Assembly: GCF_013336795.1 (NCBI RefSeq)
Contig: NZ_JAAFZT010000050.1
Span: forward strand, 124,499 to 188,498
Source: Alteripontixanthobacter muriae
Lineage (GTDB): Bacteria; Pseudomonadota; Alphaproteobacteria; Sphingomonadales; Sphingomonadaceae
Direction: 5' to 3'
DNA length: 64,000 nt
Below the pieces are notes generated by a model. That model ran no database searches and had not been told where the DNA came from. It saw nothing but the letters and a program-made list of their open reading frames with translations. Position numbers and translations under genes: made by a program. Below, in pieces: positions 37,451-46,187 of the stretch (position 1 is the stretch's first letter; every line of letters starts with the position of its first letter).

Positions 37451-38466
37451 TGAATGCAGGTCCAAACCAGCAAAGGGGGCGCAGCAAGAGCCGCAACGCG
37501 CCCGCCGGGCCTTCCCCGTTCAGGGAACAGGATGTTGCTCCGCTGAGAGCCGAGAAGTTCAGGGATCCGCACCTGACCGCCGATGGCAGCACGCGCGCAT
37601 CAGTTGCGCTGGAAAAACTCGACACGCTGTGGTTCAACACCGGCACTCTCTGCAATCTCGCCTGCGCAAGCTGCTATATCGAGAGCAGTCCGACGAACGA
37701 TGCCCTGATCTACATCACCGCCGCAGAAGTGTCGGATTACCTAAACCAGATCGATGCGTCAGGTCAGGATGTGCGCGAGATCGGCTTCACGGGCGGGGAG
37801 CCGTTCATGAACCCTGCGTTCCCCGAAATGCTGGAGGGTGCGCTCAGCCGTGGATATCAGGTTCTGGTCCTCAGCAACGCGATGAAGCCCATGCGGCGGC
37901 ACGAAGCCACGCTGCTGGGCCTGCGGGACAGATTTGGTGCCCGGCTGGTAATGCGCATCAGCCTCGATCACCATACGAAAGCGGTGCACGAAGCCGAGCG
38001 CGGTCCGGGCAGTTGGGACGTGGCAATGGCCGGATTGCGCTGGCTGTCAGAAAACGACTTTGCCCTTGCGGTGGCCGGGCGCCTGCTTCCTCACGAACCG
38101 GAGGGCGAAGCCCGCACCGGTTTTGCGCGCCTGTTCGCGGAAGAGGGAATTTCGGTCGATGCCATGAACCCGTCGCGGCTCACTCTGTTTCCCGAGATGG
38201 ACGAAACTGCGGACGTGCCGGAAATTACCACCGCCTGCTGGTCCATCCTCGGCAAGTCACCATCGGATGCAATGTGCTCCAGCAGCCGCATGGTCGTGCA
38301 CCGGAAAGGCGAGCCGCGCGCCCGCGTCGCCGCCTGCACCCTGTTGCCTCATGCGAAAGGGTTCGACCTCGGCGACACGCTGGCCGAGGCTGCTGTGCCG
38401 GTCGCACTGAACCATCCGCATTGCGCGCGCTTCTGCGTGCTTGGCGGAGCGAGTTGTTCGGCCTGA
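37450..38466 (+). CDS. Radical SAM protein of unassigned function
   Basis: A 338-residue radical SAM enzyme. The [4Fe-4S] cluster motif CNLACASC lies near residue 60, followed by IGFTGGEPFMNPAFPEML, which corresponds to the GGE SAM-binding motif. The C-terminal tail has a cysteine trio, CARFCVLGGASCS, possibly an auxiliary-cluster or metal site. The ATG overlaps the flavoprotein stop (TGATG). The sequence does not look like ArsS, the arsenosugar radical SAM enzyme, although arsenosugar-named glycosyltransferases are near. I cannot name the reaction. Confidence 0.87.
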   Translation: MNAGPNQQRGRSKSRNAPAGPSPFREQDVAPLRAEKFRDPHLTADGSTRASVALEKLDTLWFNTGTLCNLACASCYIESSPTNDALIYITAAEVSDYLNQIDASGQDVREIGFTGGEPFMNPAFPEMLEGALSRGYQVLVLSNAMKPMRRHEATLLGLRDRFGARLVMRISLDHHTKAVHEAERGPGSWDVAMAGLRWLSENDFALAVAGRLLPHEPEGEARTGFARLFAEEGISVDAMNPSRLTLFPEMDETADVPEITTACWSILGKSPSDAMCSSSRMVVHRKGEPRARVAACTLLPHAKGFDLGDTLAEAAVPVALNHPHCARFCVLGGASCSA

Positions 38467-38483
38467 ACGGTCGCCCGTGCCGA

Positions 38484-39017
38484 TCAGCGTTCGATGATGT
38501 CGGGCGACATGGGCGCAAGCTTCGCCAGAAAGCGGTTCTGCGCTGAAAACGGCACTTCGGCCTCCCGCATTGCCATCTGCAAATTCTCCACCAGCGCGTT
38601 CATGTCGCCCTTCTGAATGCCGAGTTTCGCATGGCTCGCATGCATGTCACGCCCCGTGTAATCGCAACCGGCGTTCAAGATGTAACAGAATTGCTCGAAC
38701 AGAGTTCGCCGCAGCCGCACCAGATCGTGACTTTCGAAAATTGCTGCGATGCGCGGGTCCGAAAGGTTGATGGCCACCAGCCGATCGGTGATGGCGCGAA
38801 TACCTTCCTGTCCCCCGAACAGTTCCGCCATCTTGCCACTGGCGAACGGATCGGCCCCGGCATTGGCATTGTCCGGCACATATGGGTCGACCGGCAATTC
38901 GCCTGTGACCGGATCCGCTGCAATCTCTTCCACGCCAAAAGCTTCGTCCCAGTCGACGTTCTCGGGCGGCGCTTGCTGCATCAGCAGGAGAGCGGCGGCG
39001 ATGGGCATGGCAGGCAT
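38484..39017 (-). CDS. Truncated haemoglobin (group I type) with N-terminal extension
   Basis: A 177-residue protein whose C-terminal 110 residues are a 2-on-2 globin: LFGGQEGIRAITDRLVAI, SDPRIAAIFESHD, the segment FCYILNAGCDYTGRDM and the proximal-histidine region HASHAKLGI. The first 65 residues are a hydrophobic start (MPAMPIAAALLLMQQ) plus an acidic proline-rich linker, which suggests export or membrane anchoring, although the signal is short and lacks early basic residues. Group I globins bind O2 or NO. It lies 10 bases downstream of the DUF3034 gene on the same strand and converges on the radical SAM gene. Confidence 0.82.
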   Translation of the reverse strand: MPAMPIAAALLLMQQAPPENVDWDEAFGVEEIAADPVTGELPVDPYVPDNANAGADPFASGKMAELFGGQEGIRAITDRLVAINLSDPRIAAIFESHDLVRLRRTLFEQFCYILNAGCDYTGRDMHASHAKLGIQKGDMNALVENLQMAMREAEVPFSAQNRFLAKLAPMSPDIIER

Positions 39018-39027
39018 CGAATACGTC

Positions 39028-39942
39028 CTAGAAAGCTAATTGCGCCGAGAGCAGCGCGCCGCGCTGATCGTCAAAGGTGGCGATGGAGCCGAGATCGACA
39101 TAAGCGGCGGTAACCGTGACATTGTCGTCAACGACATAGGCGGCGAACACATCCAGCCAGTCGTCCTGCCGCGCAACAGGGAGATCGTCGGGCATGGTCC
39201 GATATTCCGCGCCCACGATAAGGCGGCGCGATAGTTGATAGGCAAGGCTGCCCTCGAACTGAAGACTGTAATCGTCGCCATCCAGCCGCGACCCTGCCGG
39301 GTAGTTCTGCCCGAAGCCGAGCAGGCCTGACTGGTTGCCTTTCGTCAGCCGAGCCGTCGCATTGGCAAGCAGGCTGTGCGACAGGAACAGCTTGGTCGCG
39401 CTGAGCGTGATGTCGGTACCGTTGCCCTCCAGCGCACCGACAGCACGCACCACCTGCTTGTCGAGATTGCGCTTGTGCTGCACGCCCAGCGCGATCTGGG
39501 GCATCAGCGGGTCGCCATATACGAGGTCGCCCGCCAGCTTCAGCTTGGCGGCAAAGACATCCTGGTCCAGCGTGAAGCCGCGACCGAGCCCCAGCTCGGT
39601 ACCCACATCGCGGGTATCGAGGCTCTGCCGGGCGTAACTCAGTTCCAGCCGGTTCGCGATGCCGACAGCGACGCCATAGCTGCGCCAGCCAAAGTCGGAC
39701 AGTTCGATGCCGGTGACGTGGCCAGTCACGCCGATGCCGTCCTCGGTTCCCATCCCGCCGATCGTTGCCCACGTGGCGAGGCCGCCGCCGCTGCTACCCT
39801 CGATGCTGGAAACCGCATTGGTCAGGACCAGCTTTTCCCCTTCGAACAGATCAAGGCGTTCCGCCATTGCCGGAGAAGGGGCGAGGCCGAGCGACAAACC
39901 AAGAGCCGCAATCAGGCGGTGAGGGTAGAGCGTGCGGAACAT
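39028..39942 (-). CDS. DUF3034 family envelope protein
   Basis: A 304-residue exported protein. The signal peptide (LIAALGLSLGLAPSPAMA) is followed by sequence typical of DUF3034: LVLTNAVSSIEGSSGGGLATWATIGG and GVTGHVTGIELSDFGWRSYGVAVG, then alternating beta strands (ANRLELSYARQSLDT, QIALGVQHKRNLD) ending in LLSAQLAF. The pattern looks like a small outer-membrane beta barrel. The function is undescribed. It is divergent from a cupredoxin gene; I recall DUF3034, a methylamine-utilisation-type cupredoxin and a GGDEF-EAL protein as recurrent neighbours in other proteobacteria, which fits this order. Confidence 0.85.
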   Translation of the reverse strand: MFRTLYPHRLIAALGLSLGLAPSPAMAERLDLFEGEKLVLTNAVSSIEGSSGGGLATWATIGGMGTEDGIGVTGHVTGIELSDFGWRSYGVAVGIANRLELSYARQSLDTRDVGTELGLGRGFTLDQDVFAAKLKLAGDLVYGDPLMPQIALGVQHKRNLDKQVVRAVGALEGNGTDITLSATKLFLSHSLLANATARLTKGNQSGLLGFGQNYPAGSRLDGDDYSLQFEGSLAYQLSRRLIVGAEYRTMPDDLPVARQDDWLDVFAAYVVDDNVTVTAAYVDLGSIATFDDQRGALLSAQLAF

Positions 39943-40040
39943 GGCACCTGATATCGTGTGGAATGGTTAATTTTCCTTGCCGGTCCCTGCTGCGCCTCGC
40001 GCGTTGGCTGGTTACGCATTCTTAAAGTCCGAGGGTTAAT

Positions 40041-40667
40041 TTGCGGCGCATGATCCTGCGCATCCTCGCCACGCTGGCCCTCGCCGCCCTCGTGCCTCTT
40101 GCCGCTTCGACGGCAGCGTCACCGGCTTCGGTGCGCGTCCAGGTGGTGGATCCCGCCGGCGTGCCGGTCCGCGATGCAGTTGTCGAACTCGACCGGAGCG
40201 GCGGTTACAGGGGCGGGGCAATCCGCTTTCCCTGGCACATGGCCATGGCGCAGAAGGGGCAGGAATTCGTGCCCGGTACGCTGATTGTCGCCCGGGGTAG
40301 CAGCGTGGCCTTTCCCAATCTGGACCGCGTGCGGCACAGCGTCTATTCCTTTTCCAAAGCAGCCCGCTTCTCCATTGACCTGTACGGGCGGGACCAGTCG
40401 CGGACACAGAAATTCGCCATTGCGGGCAGCGTCGCGCTAGGCTGCAACATTCATGACTGGATGAACGGCTACATTCGCGTGGTCGAAACCCCCTATGCCG
40501 CGAAAACGGATCACAACGGCTACGCCCGCATTGCTGCCGTTCCCTACGGCTCCTATGGTTTGACGGTATGGCATCCCCGCGCGAGGCTGCCGGGCGGAGA
40601 ATTCAAGCGCAGCCTCACGATCGACACGGGCAGCATCGCACAACGCGTGCAGATGCGCCTGCGGTGA
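40041..40667 (+). CDS. Periplasmic cupredoxin (annotated elsewhere as methylamine utilization protein)
   Basis: A 208-residue secreted protein with a signal peptide (ILRILATLALAALVPLAA). The domain is a plastocyanin-like copper fold: SVAFPNLDRVRHSVYSF supplies the first His, and GCNIHDWMNGYIRV near residue 135 supplies the Cys, His and Met of a type 1 copper site. A carboxypeptidase-regulatory-like beta domain follows (DHNGYARIAAVPYGSYGLTVWHP). The start may be TTG at 40041 (GAGGG five bases upstream, gives MRRMILR) or ATG at 40050. Its stop overlaps the GTG start of the c-di-GMP gene (GTGA), so copper protein and signalling protein are co-expressed. Confidence 0.85.
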   Translation: MRRMILRILATLALAALVPLAASTAASPASVRVQVVDPAGVPVRDAVVELDRSGGYRGGAIRFPWHMAMAQKGQEFVPGTLIVARGSSVAFPNLDRVRHSVYSFSKAARFSIDLYGRDQSRTQKFAIAGSVALGCNIHDWMNGYIRVVETPYAAKTDHNGYARIAAVPYGSYGLTVWHPRARLPGGEFKRSLTIDTGSIAQRVQMRLR

Positions 40668-42982
40668 TCGCCCGGAATATGCTGGCGGGGCGGCGCCTGC
40701 ACTTCGCCTCGCTGTCGCGGCGGATCGCGGTCCTCTACACCCTGCTGTTCGGCCTTGTGCTGGCATCCATCATGGTCCTGGTGAATCACGGCATCCAGCG
40801 CTTCGCCGAAAATGCCGCCACCCGCGATCTTGCTGCCCATGCCCGCGTTTTCGACGAGATACTCGAACTGAGAGCTCGCCAGATGCGCGGTTCGGCCGAT
40901 GTGCTGTCACGCGATTTCGGTTTTCGCGAGGCGGTGGCGACCGATGACGCGGCGACGATCAGCAGCGCACTCGCCAATTTGCAGACCCGGTCCAATGCTT
41001 CGGCGGCATTCGTCATCGGACTAGACGCTTCGGTGACGGGCTCGGGCCGATCTGCCCTGCCGTCGGCGGAAAGCATGTGGTCTGCCCTGGATGAGGGGCA
41101 GGAGCGCGGGGTCATCGAGATCGGCGGAAAACTGGCATTGGCGGCCGCTTCGCCTGTCGAGGCGCCCGATCTTCTCGGCTGGCTGGTGCTGGCGCAGCCA
41201 CTGGATGCTGCGGAAATGTCGCGGCTGGGGCGGCTTGCGGCTCTTGGCGTAGAGGCGCGGGTTCGTGCAAAACAGGCGCTGCCTGACGGTATCGCCGCAA
41301 TGCCGCTGGGCCAGGTTTCGCATCTGCTGACGGAGAACGAGCACCTCTATCGGGTTTCCGCCCTTCCTTCGCTGGCGAACGGAGTCGAACCGCGCCTCGT
41401 TCTCAGACATTCGCTGCAGGCGACGCTAGCCGAATATACCAGCCTGCGCCTCCTGCTCGGCCTGTTCGCAGGCCTCGGCCTTGCCCTTGTCATCCTGCTG
41501 AGCGGCCGCATAGCGCGTTCGATTGCAAGCCCGATCAGCAGGCTCGACTTGGCCGCAAGAGCAATGGCTCAGGGACGCGCCCGGCATGTGCAGGTGGATA
41601 GCGAGGATGAAGTCGGCCGACTTGCCACCAGTTTCAACCACATGGTCGACGCGATCGAGGAACGCGAGAAGCGTATCACGCATGTCGCCTTGCATGACGG
41701 GCTGACCAATCTGCCCAATCGCAAGCTGTTCGTAGGCCAGCTGCAATCGGCACTGGAGAGGCGGCATGCGGACGAACGGATCATGGTCGTCTATGTCGAT
41801 CTCGACGATTTCAAGGTCGTCAACGATACCTTGGGCCACCCGTTCGGCGACTCCCTGCTCTGCCGCGTCGCCGAGGATCTGAAGGCACGTATTCCCGATG
41901 CCGTCGTGGCCCGAATGGGCGGCGACGAATTCGCCATCATGCTGAATCGGCTGGGGCCGCAATCCAGCATACCCGCTCTGGCCGACAATCTGCAGGCGTG
42001 TTTCGGGCAGGGGATCGAGATCGAAGGCCAATTGGCCGATGCCAGCGCCAGCCTGGGCATTGCGATCGCGCCTGCCGACGGGTTGGATAGCGAAACGCTG
42101 ATGAAGAACGCCGATCTGGCGCTCTACCGCGCCAAGCGGGAAGGCAAGGGCACCCATCACTTCTTCGAAACGGCACTCGACGAGCAGGCGCAGAAGCGCC
42201 GCCGCATGGAACTGGATCTGCGCACCGCCATTCGCGATGGCCAATTCGAAATGAATTTTCAGCCGCTCTATTCCTTGAAGGAAGACCGGCTAAAGGCGTT
42301 CGAGGCACTGATCCGCTGGCCACATCCGGAACTCGGCATGATCAGCCCTGCCGAGTTTATCCCGCTGGCGGAGGAAACAGGGCTCATCATTCCCATCGGC
42401 GAATGGGTAATTCGCGAATCCTGCCGTCAGGCTGCGGCGTGGCCGGATGATCTGAGTGTGGCGGTGAATGTCTCGCCCAAACAGTTCATGACGCCCAACC
42501 TGCCTGCCGTGATCCTGCAGGCGCTGACCACTTCGGGATTGGCGCCGCAGCGGCTGGAACTCGAAATCACCGAAAGCATCTTCATCGCCAATGTCGATAC
42601 CACTCTGGCGACCTTGCACCGCCTTCGCGAACTCGGCGTGCGGATCGCGCTCGACGATTTCGGGACGGGATATTCCTCTCTCAGCTATCTGCGGTCTTTT
42701 CCGTTCGACAAGCTGAAAATCGACCAGTCCTTCGTCACCGACCTTCTCAACGGCGGGAATTCGGGAGCGGTCATTCGGGCCATCATCGCTCTGGCCGACG
42801 CCCTCGGCATGGAAACCCTGGCTGAAGGGGTAGAAGAGAAGATCCAGGCCGATATCCTTGCGAGGGAAGGCTGCCGTCAGATCCAGGGGTATCTGCTAAG
42901 CCGGCCCATGCACGGCGCCGACGTGGCAGGCTTCGTCGCTGGACTGTACGGACAGAGCTGGAACCGCAGCAAACGCGCATGA
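40664..42982 (+). CDS. Membrane dCache-HAMP-GGDEF-EAL c-di-GMP enzyme
   Basis: A 772-residue inner-membrane signalling protein. The first membrane segment is near residues 20-40. A periplasmic dCache_3-like sensor follows (ELRARQMRGSADVLSRDFGF, REAVATDDAATISSAL), then a second membrane segment near residue 270 and a HAMP region. The GGDEF domain has an intact RMGGDEFAIML, and the EAL domain has FEALIRW, LEITESIF, DDFGTGYSSLSYL and EGVEEK. Both domains look catalytically competent, so net activity cannot be predicted. The GTG at 40664 overlaps the cupredoxin stop; ATG at 40679 is the alternative. The sensor faces the same compartment as the cupredoxin encoded just upstream. Confidence 0.92.
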   Translation: MIARNMLAGRRLHFASLSRRIAVLYTLLFGLVLASIMVLVNHGIQRFAENAATRDLAAHARVFDEILELRARQMRGSADVLSRDFGFREAVATDDAATISSALANLQTRSNASAAFVIGLDASVTGSGRSALPSAESMWSALDEGQERGVIEIGGKLALAAASPVEAPDLLGWLVLAQPLDAAEMSRLGRLAALGVEARVRAKQALPDGIAAMPLGQVSHLLTENEHLYRVSALPSLANGVEPRLVLRHSLQATLAEYTSLRLLLGLFAGLGLALVILLSGRIARSIASPISRLDLAARAMAQGRARHVQVDSEDEVGRLATSFNHMVDAIEEREKRITHVALHDGLTNLPNRKLFVGQLQSALERRHADERIMVVYVDLDDFKVVNDTLGHPFGDSLLCRVAEDLKARIPDAVVARMGGDEFAIMLNRLGPQSSIPALADNLQACFGQGIEIEGQLADASASLGIAIAPADGLDSETLMKNADLALYRAKREGKGTHHFFETALDEQAQKRRRMELDLRTAIRDGQFEMNFQPLYSLKEDRLKAFEALIRWPHPELGMISPAEFIPLAEETGLIIPIGEWVIRESCRQAAAWPDDLSVAVNVSPKQFMTPNLPAVILQALTTSGLAPQRLELEITESIFIANVDTTLATLHRLRELGVRIALDDFGTGYSSLSYLRSFPFDKLKIDQSFVTDLLNGGNSGAVIRAIIALADALGMETLAEGVEEKIQADILAREGCRQIQGYLLSRPMHGADVAGFVAGLYGQSWNRSKRA

Positions 42983-42998
42983 CCACCGGCGGAACTTT

Positions 42999-43034
42999 CG
43001 CAAGGCCGTAGACGGCTGCGACAACTGCCTTGCG
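42999..43034. terminator. Candidate hairpin between the convergent GGDEF-EAL and mcp genes
   Basis: Perfect 8-base arms CGCAAGGC (42999-43006) and GCCTTGCG (43027-43034) with an inner GCCGT/ACGGC pairing. It sits 16 bases after the GGDEF-EAL stop. There is no T tract, so its strength is uncertain. Confidence 0.45.
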
Positions 43035-43122
43035 CGAGAAACCGTATTCTAGGGCAGCGGTGTTGTTGAGACCGTCACATCCGGTAGGCAGCTGCTCGTT
43101 CGTCAGCGGCGGTGGCCTTCTT

Positions 43123-44556
43123 TCAGCCCTGCCGCATGTCGCGCAGGAAATCCTCGAACCTGCTGCGCAGGGTCGCCGTCTGCCGGTCCAGCTCCGTTGC
43201 GGCGGCCAGCACTTCCGATGCCGAATTTCCCGTAGTTACCGAAGCTTCGCGCACCAAAGCGATGTTGTTCTGCACCTCGTCCGTTCCCCGCGCGGCGAGA
43301 TCGATGCTGCGGGCGAGATCCTGCCCGGCGACGGATTGCTGATCCACCGCCGAAGCGATGGAGATTGCGGTGCTTTCCAGCTCGTGTACCTGATGGCCGA
43401 TCTGGCGGAGCGCCTGCACGCTGGCACCGGTGGAATGCTGCATGTCGCTGATCTGTCGGGCCACGTCTTCCGTTGCGCGGGTGGTCTGGGCAGCCAGATC
43501 CTTCACCTCGGCCGCGACGACGGCAAATCCCCGGCCGGCCTCGCCGCCGCGTGCAGCCTCGATCGAAGCGTTGAGCGCCAGCAAATTGGTCCGTTTCGCG
43601 ATGGTCTGGATCAGTTCCACGATCTTGCTGACCTCTTTTGCCGCTGAGGCAAGATCGGACATGGTGGTGTCGGCCTCTGCCGCGCTTCGCGATGCACGGC
43701 GGGCGAGGTCCGCAGAACTGGCCGCCTGCCGGCTGATCTCGCCGATGGACATTGCGAATTCGTCGCTGGCGGCAGCCGCGGCTGTCACGCCGGAGGATGC
43801 CTCCTCCATCGCCTTGGAAACCCGTTCGGACCGGATGGACGATATGTCGGCTGCGTCGGCCATCGTGTCGGCTGTGCGATGGAGCTGCCCTGCTGCCGTC
43901 GCCACATTGCCGACGGTGTCCGCCACAACTTTTTCCAGCTGGTCGGCGACCTTGCGCAGATGGTCCTCACGGTGCTTTCGCAGGTCCTCCCGTTCGGCAG
44001 CGACTGCCGCCTCATTCTCACGCAACTGCAGGAAGTGCGCGGTGTGGGCGCGGAACTGTTCGAGTTCCCGTGCCATAACGCCGTAGAGATCGCGTCGATC
44101 CTGATGGGGCACATGACAATCCACGTCACCATTGCCGATCCGCTGCATTGCAGCGTTCAGCGCCTCGACGGTGTCCAGCACATCGCGCGACAGCAGCTTT
44201 CCGCCGATAATGAAGATCACGGCGGAAACCAGAACCGCGCCAATGGTCCAGATCAGGCCCGACTGCATCAGGTCGGTGAGCTGCCCTGCGCCGGGTTCGG
44301 CAGTCGCGGACGCAATCTCGGCCGCGGACTGGAAGTGGAAACAGGCGATCGCAGCCGTGATCGTCAGAAGCAGCAGTGGCAGCCCTGCGGCGACCCACAG
44401 TTTGGCATCCTTGTCGAGGTTGGCGATCCAGCTCTGGACTGTCTTTCCGGAATCCGCCTCACGCCGCCCGGACTGCGCAGAAGCAGCAGAGACCCTCTGG
44501 CCTCCATTGGCCGAACCCTCGGTCAGCTTGCTTTTATCCATCGCGATTTCGGTCAT
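43123..44556 (-). CDS. Methyl-accepting chemotaxis protein with minimal periplasmic region
   Basis: A 477-residue chemoreceptor. The start ATG at 44556 has AGGAAA upstream and overlaps the stop of the GGDEF-EAL gene before it (ATGA). A cytoplasmic tail of about 50 residues is followed by TM1 ([20 protein letters not shown]), a periplasmic loop of only about 25 residues, and TM2 ([19 protein letters not shown]). A HAMP-like region and the signalling coiled coil follow; its tip is [25 protein letters not shown]. With so small a loop it likely senses membrane or cytoplasmic signals. No C-terminal CheR/CheB-tethering pentapeptide is seen. It is the last gene of the chemosensory run. Confidence 0.93.
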   Translation of the reverse strand: MTEIAMDKSKLTEGSANGGQRVSAASAQSGRREADSGKTVQSWIANLDKDAKLWVAAGLPLLLLTITAAIACFHFQSAAEIASATAEPGAGQLTDLMQSGLIWTIGAVLVSAVIFIIGGKLLSRDVLDTVEALNAAMQRIGNGDVDCHVPHQDRRDLYGVMARELEQFRAHTAHFLQLRENEAAVAAEREDLRKHREDHLRKVADQLEKVVADTVGNVATAAGQLHRTADTMADAADISSIRSERVSKAMEEASSGVTAAAAASDEFAMSIGEISRQAASSADLARRASRSAAEADTTMSDLASAAKEVSKIVELIQTIAKRTNLLALNASIEAARGGEAGRGFAVVAAEVKDLAAQTTRATEDVARQISDMQHSTGASVQALRQIGHQVHELESTAISIASAVDQQSVAGQDLARSIDLAARGTDEVQNNIALVREASVTTGNSASEVLAAATELDRQTATLRSRFEDFLRDMRQG

Positions 44557-46076
44557 GCTACTTTCCTGGCGCTGCCTGGTTGCGGGCTTTCGCTCTTTTC
44601 CAGATGCTGTGCGATCTGGTCTGCCGGCATGGCCTTGTAATAGAGCCATCCCTGAATCTGGTCGCAGCCCGACATGCGGGCAAGGTCGGCCTGGGCTTCT
44701 GTTTCGACACCTTCCGCCGTGACATCCATCTTCATGGCGCGGGCCACGCTGATGCTCGAAAGCATCATGGCGCGGCTACCTTCGTCTGCTTCCGCATCGA
44801 CGATCAGCGATCGGTCGAGTTTGAGTTTTTCAAACCGGAACTGGCGCAGGAAGCCGATGGAGGCATAGCCGGTGCCGAAATCGTCCAGCACGACGTTCAC
44901 ACCGAATTTCCGGATAAGCTGAAGGCTGCGCTCCGCCACGACGGGGTCAAGAACGAGGCATGTTTCCGTGATCTCAAGCTCGAGCCGTTCTGGGGGGAAA
45001 CCGGTTTCTTCAAGTATCTGACCCAGTTCGATGGGAAATTCCGGGTTGCGCAACTGTGCTGCCGAAATGTTGACCGAAAGCTTGATGTCGTTCCATGTCA
45101 TCGCATCCGTGCAGGCCTGGCGCAGGACCCAAAGCCCGATCGCGTTGATGAAGCCGGATTCCTCGGCCACGGGAATGAAGATGTGCGGGCCGACCATCTC
45201 GCCATTTGCCCGCGGCCACCGCAGCAGGGATTCCACCGCTGTGACAGCCCCGGTCCGGGCATCGACCAGCGGTTGATAATGCACGCGGAACTCCTCGTGC
45301 GCGAGCGCATGGCGCATGTCTTCGTCCATGGCGCGCAGCGCTTCCAGATCGCGATCGAACTTGGGACTGAACCAGGTGCAGCGCATCTTACCGCCGCGTT
45401 TGGACGCATACATCGCGACATCGGATTGCCGCAGCAATTCTGACGATGCGCTTTCACCCGCTCGCCCGCGCGAAAGGCCGATGCTGGCACCGATGACGAT
45501 ACGCCGGTCTTCGACAATGATCGGCTTTTCCAGTTTTTCGAGAAAAGCCCTGCACATGCCCTCCAGAATGGTGCCGGCAAGAGGGCCTTCCATGACGAGC
45601 GCGAACTCGTCGCCGCCGAGCCGGTAGCAACGCGCCTCGGTCCCGAGCACCTCTTTCAGTACATCGGCAATCCTGCGGATCAGGACGTCGCCGACGAAAT
45701 GTCCGTAGTGATCGTTGACGAGCTTGAACCCGTCGAGATCGATGAGGGCGAGCGCGATTTCCTCCCCCGCCTCGGTATCTCGCCTGATATCGAGATGAAG
45801 GGCTCGCCGATTGGGCAACTGGCTGAGCGAATCGGTCAACCCAAGCTGTTCCAGACGGGCGATATTGTTCATACCGAAGCGGCCGAGAAGTGCGACGGCG
45901 ACCGCATAGGCTAGCCCGCCCGTCACGATCATCGCTGTCGCATTCGCGATTTCGATACGTTCGTTAAAGAACAGGGCCAGTGCCAGGGCGGCAAAAATGA
46001 CGCTGAGCACGACAAGCGGCATGAAGACGAGCAATCCCGCCGCGAATTTTTCCCGATCTGCCAGCAGTTTCATCAA
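44553..46076 (-). CDS. Membrane GGDEF-EAL c-di-GMP enzyme in the chemosensory operon
   Basis: A 507-residue protein with two N-terminal membrane segments ([23 protein letters not shown] and [17 protein letters not shown]) and little periplasmic sequence. The GGDEF domain has an intact LGGDEFALV. The EAL domain reads VESLLRW in place of EAL but keeps [26 protein letters not shown] and EGVETEAQ, so hydrolase activity is likely. It lies 111 bases after cheR and overlaps mcp by four bases, which places c-di-GMP turnover under the same transcription as the receptor. Confidence 0.92.
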   Translation of the reverse strand: MMKLLADREKFAAGLLVFMPLVVLSVIFAALALALFFNERIEIANATAMIVTGGLAYAVAVALLGRFGMNNIARLEQLGLTDSLSQLPNRRALHLDIRRDTEAGEEIALALIDLDGFKLVNDHYGHFVGDVLIRRIADVLKEVLGTEARCYRLGGDEFALVMEGPLAGTILEGMCRAFLEKLEKPIIVEDRRIVIGASIGLSRGRAGESASSELLRQSDVAMYASKRGGKMRCTWFSPKFDRDLEALRAMDEDMRHALAHEEFRVHYQPLVDARTGAVTAVESLLRWPRANGEMVGPHIFIPVAEESGFINAIGLWVLRQACTDAMTWNDIKLSVNISAAQLRNPEFPIELGQILEETGFPPERLELEITETCLVLDPVVAERSLQLIRKFGVNVVLDDFGTGYASIGFLRQFRFEKLKLDRSLIVDAEADEGSRAMMLSSISVARAMKMDVTAEGVETEAQADLARMSGCDQIQGWLYYKAMPADQIAQHLEKSESPQPGSARKVA

Positions 46077-46187
46077 GGCCCAGTGCTCCCCACGGCATTT
46101 TTGCCATTCCCCGCGCTGCTCTAGCCAGTCACCTTCTAAGGAAGCGTAAAGCGCGGCCGGATGACACCGCTGAACCCGCAGGAGGGA

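Noticed and set aside
35855-37465. Minus-strand open frame of 536 codons opposite the flavoprotein
   Set aside because: The plus strand encodes all flavoprotein motifs; the antisense translation has none.
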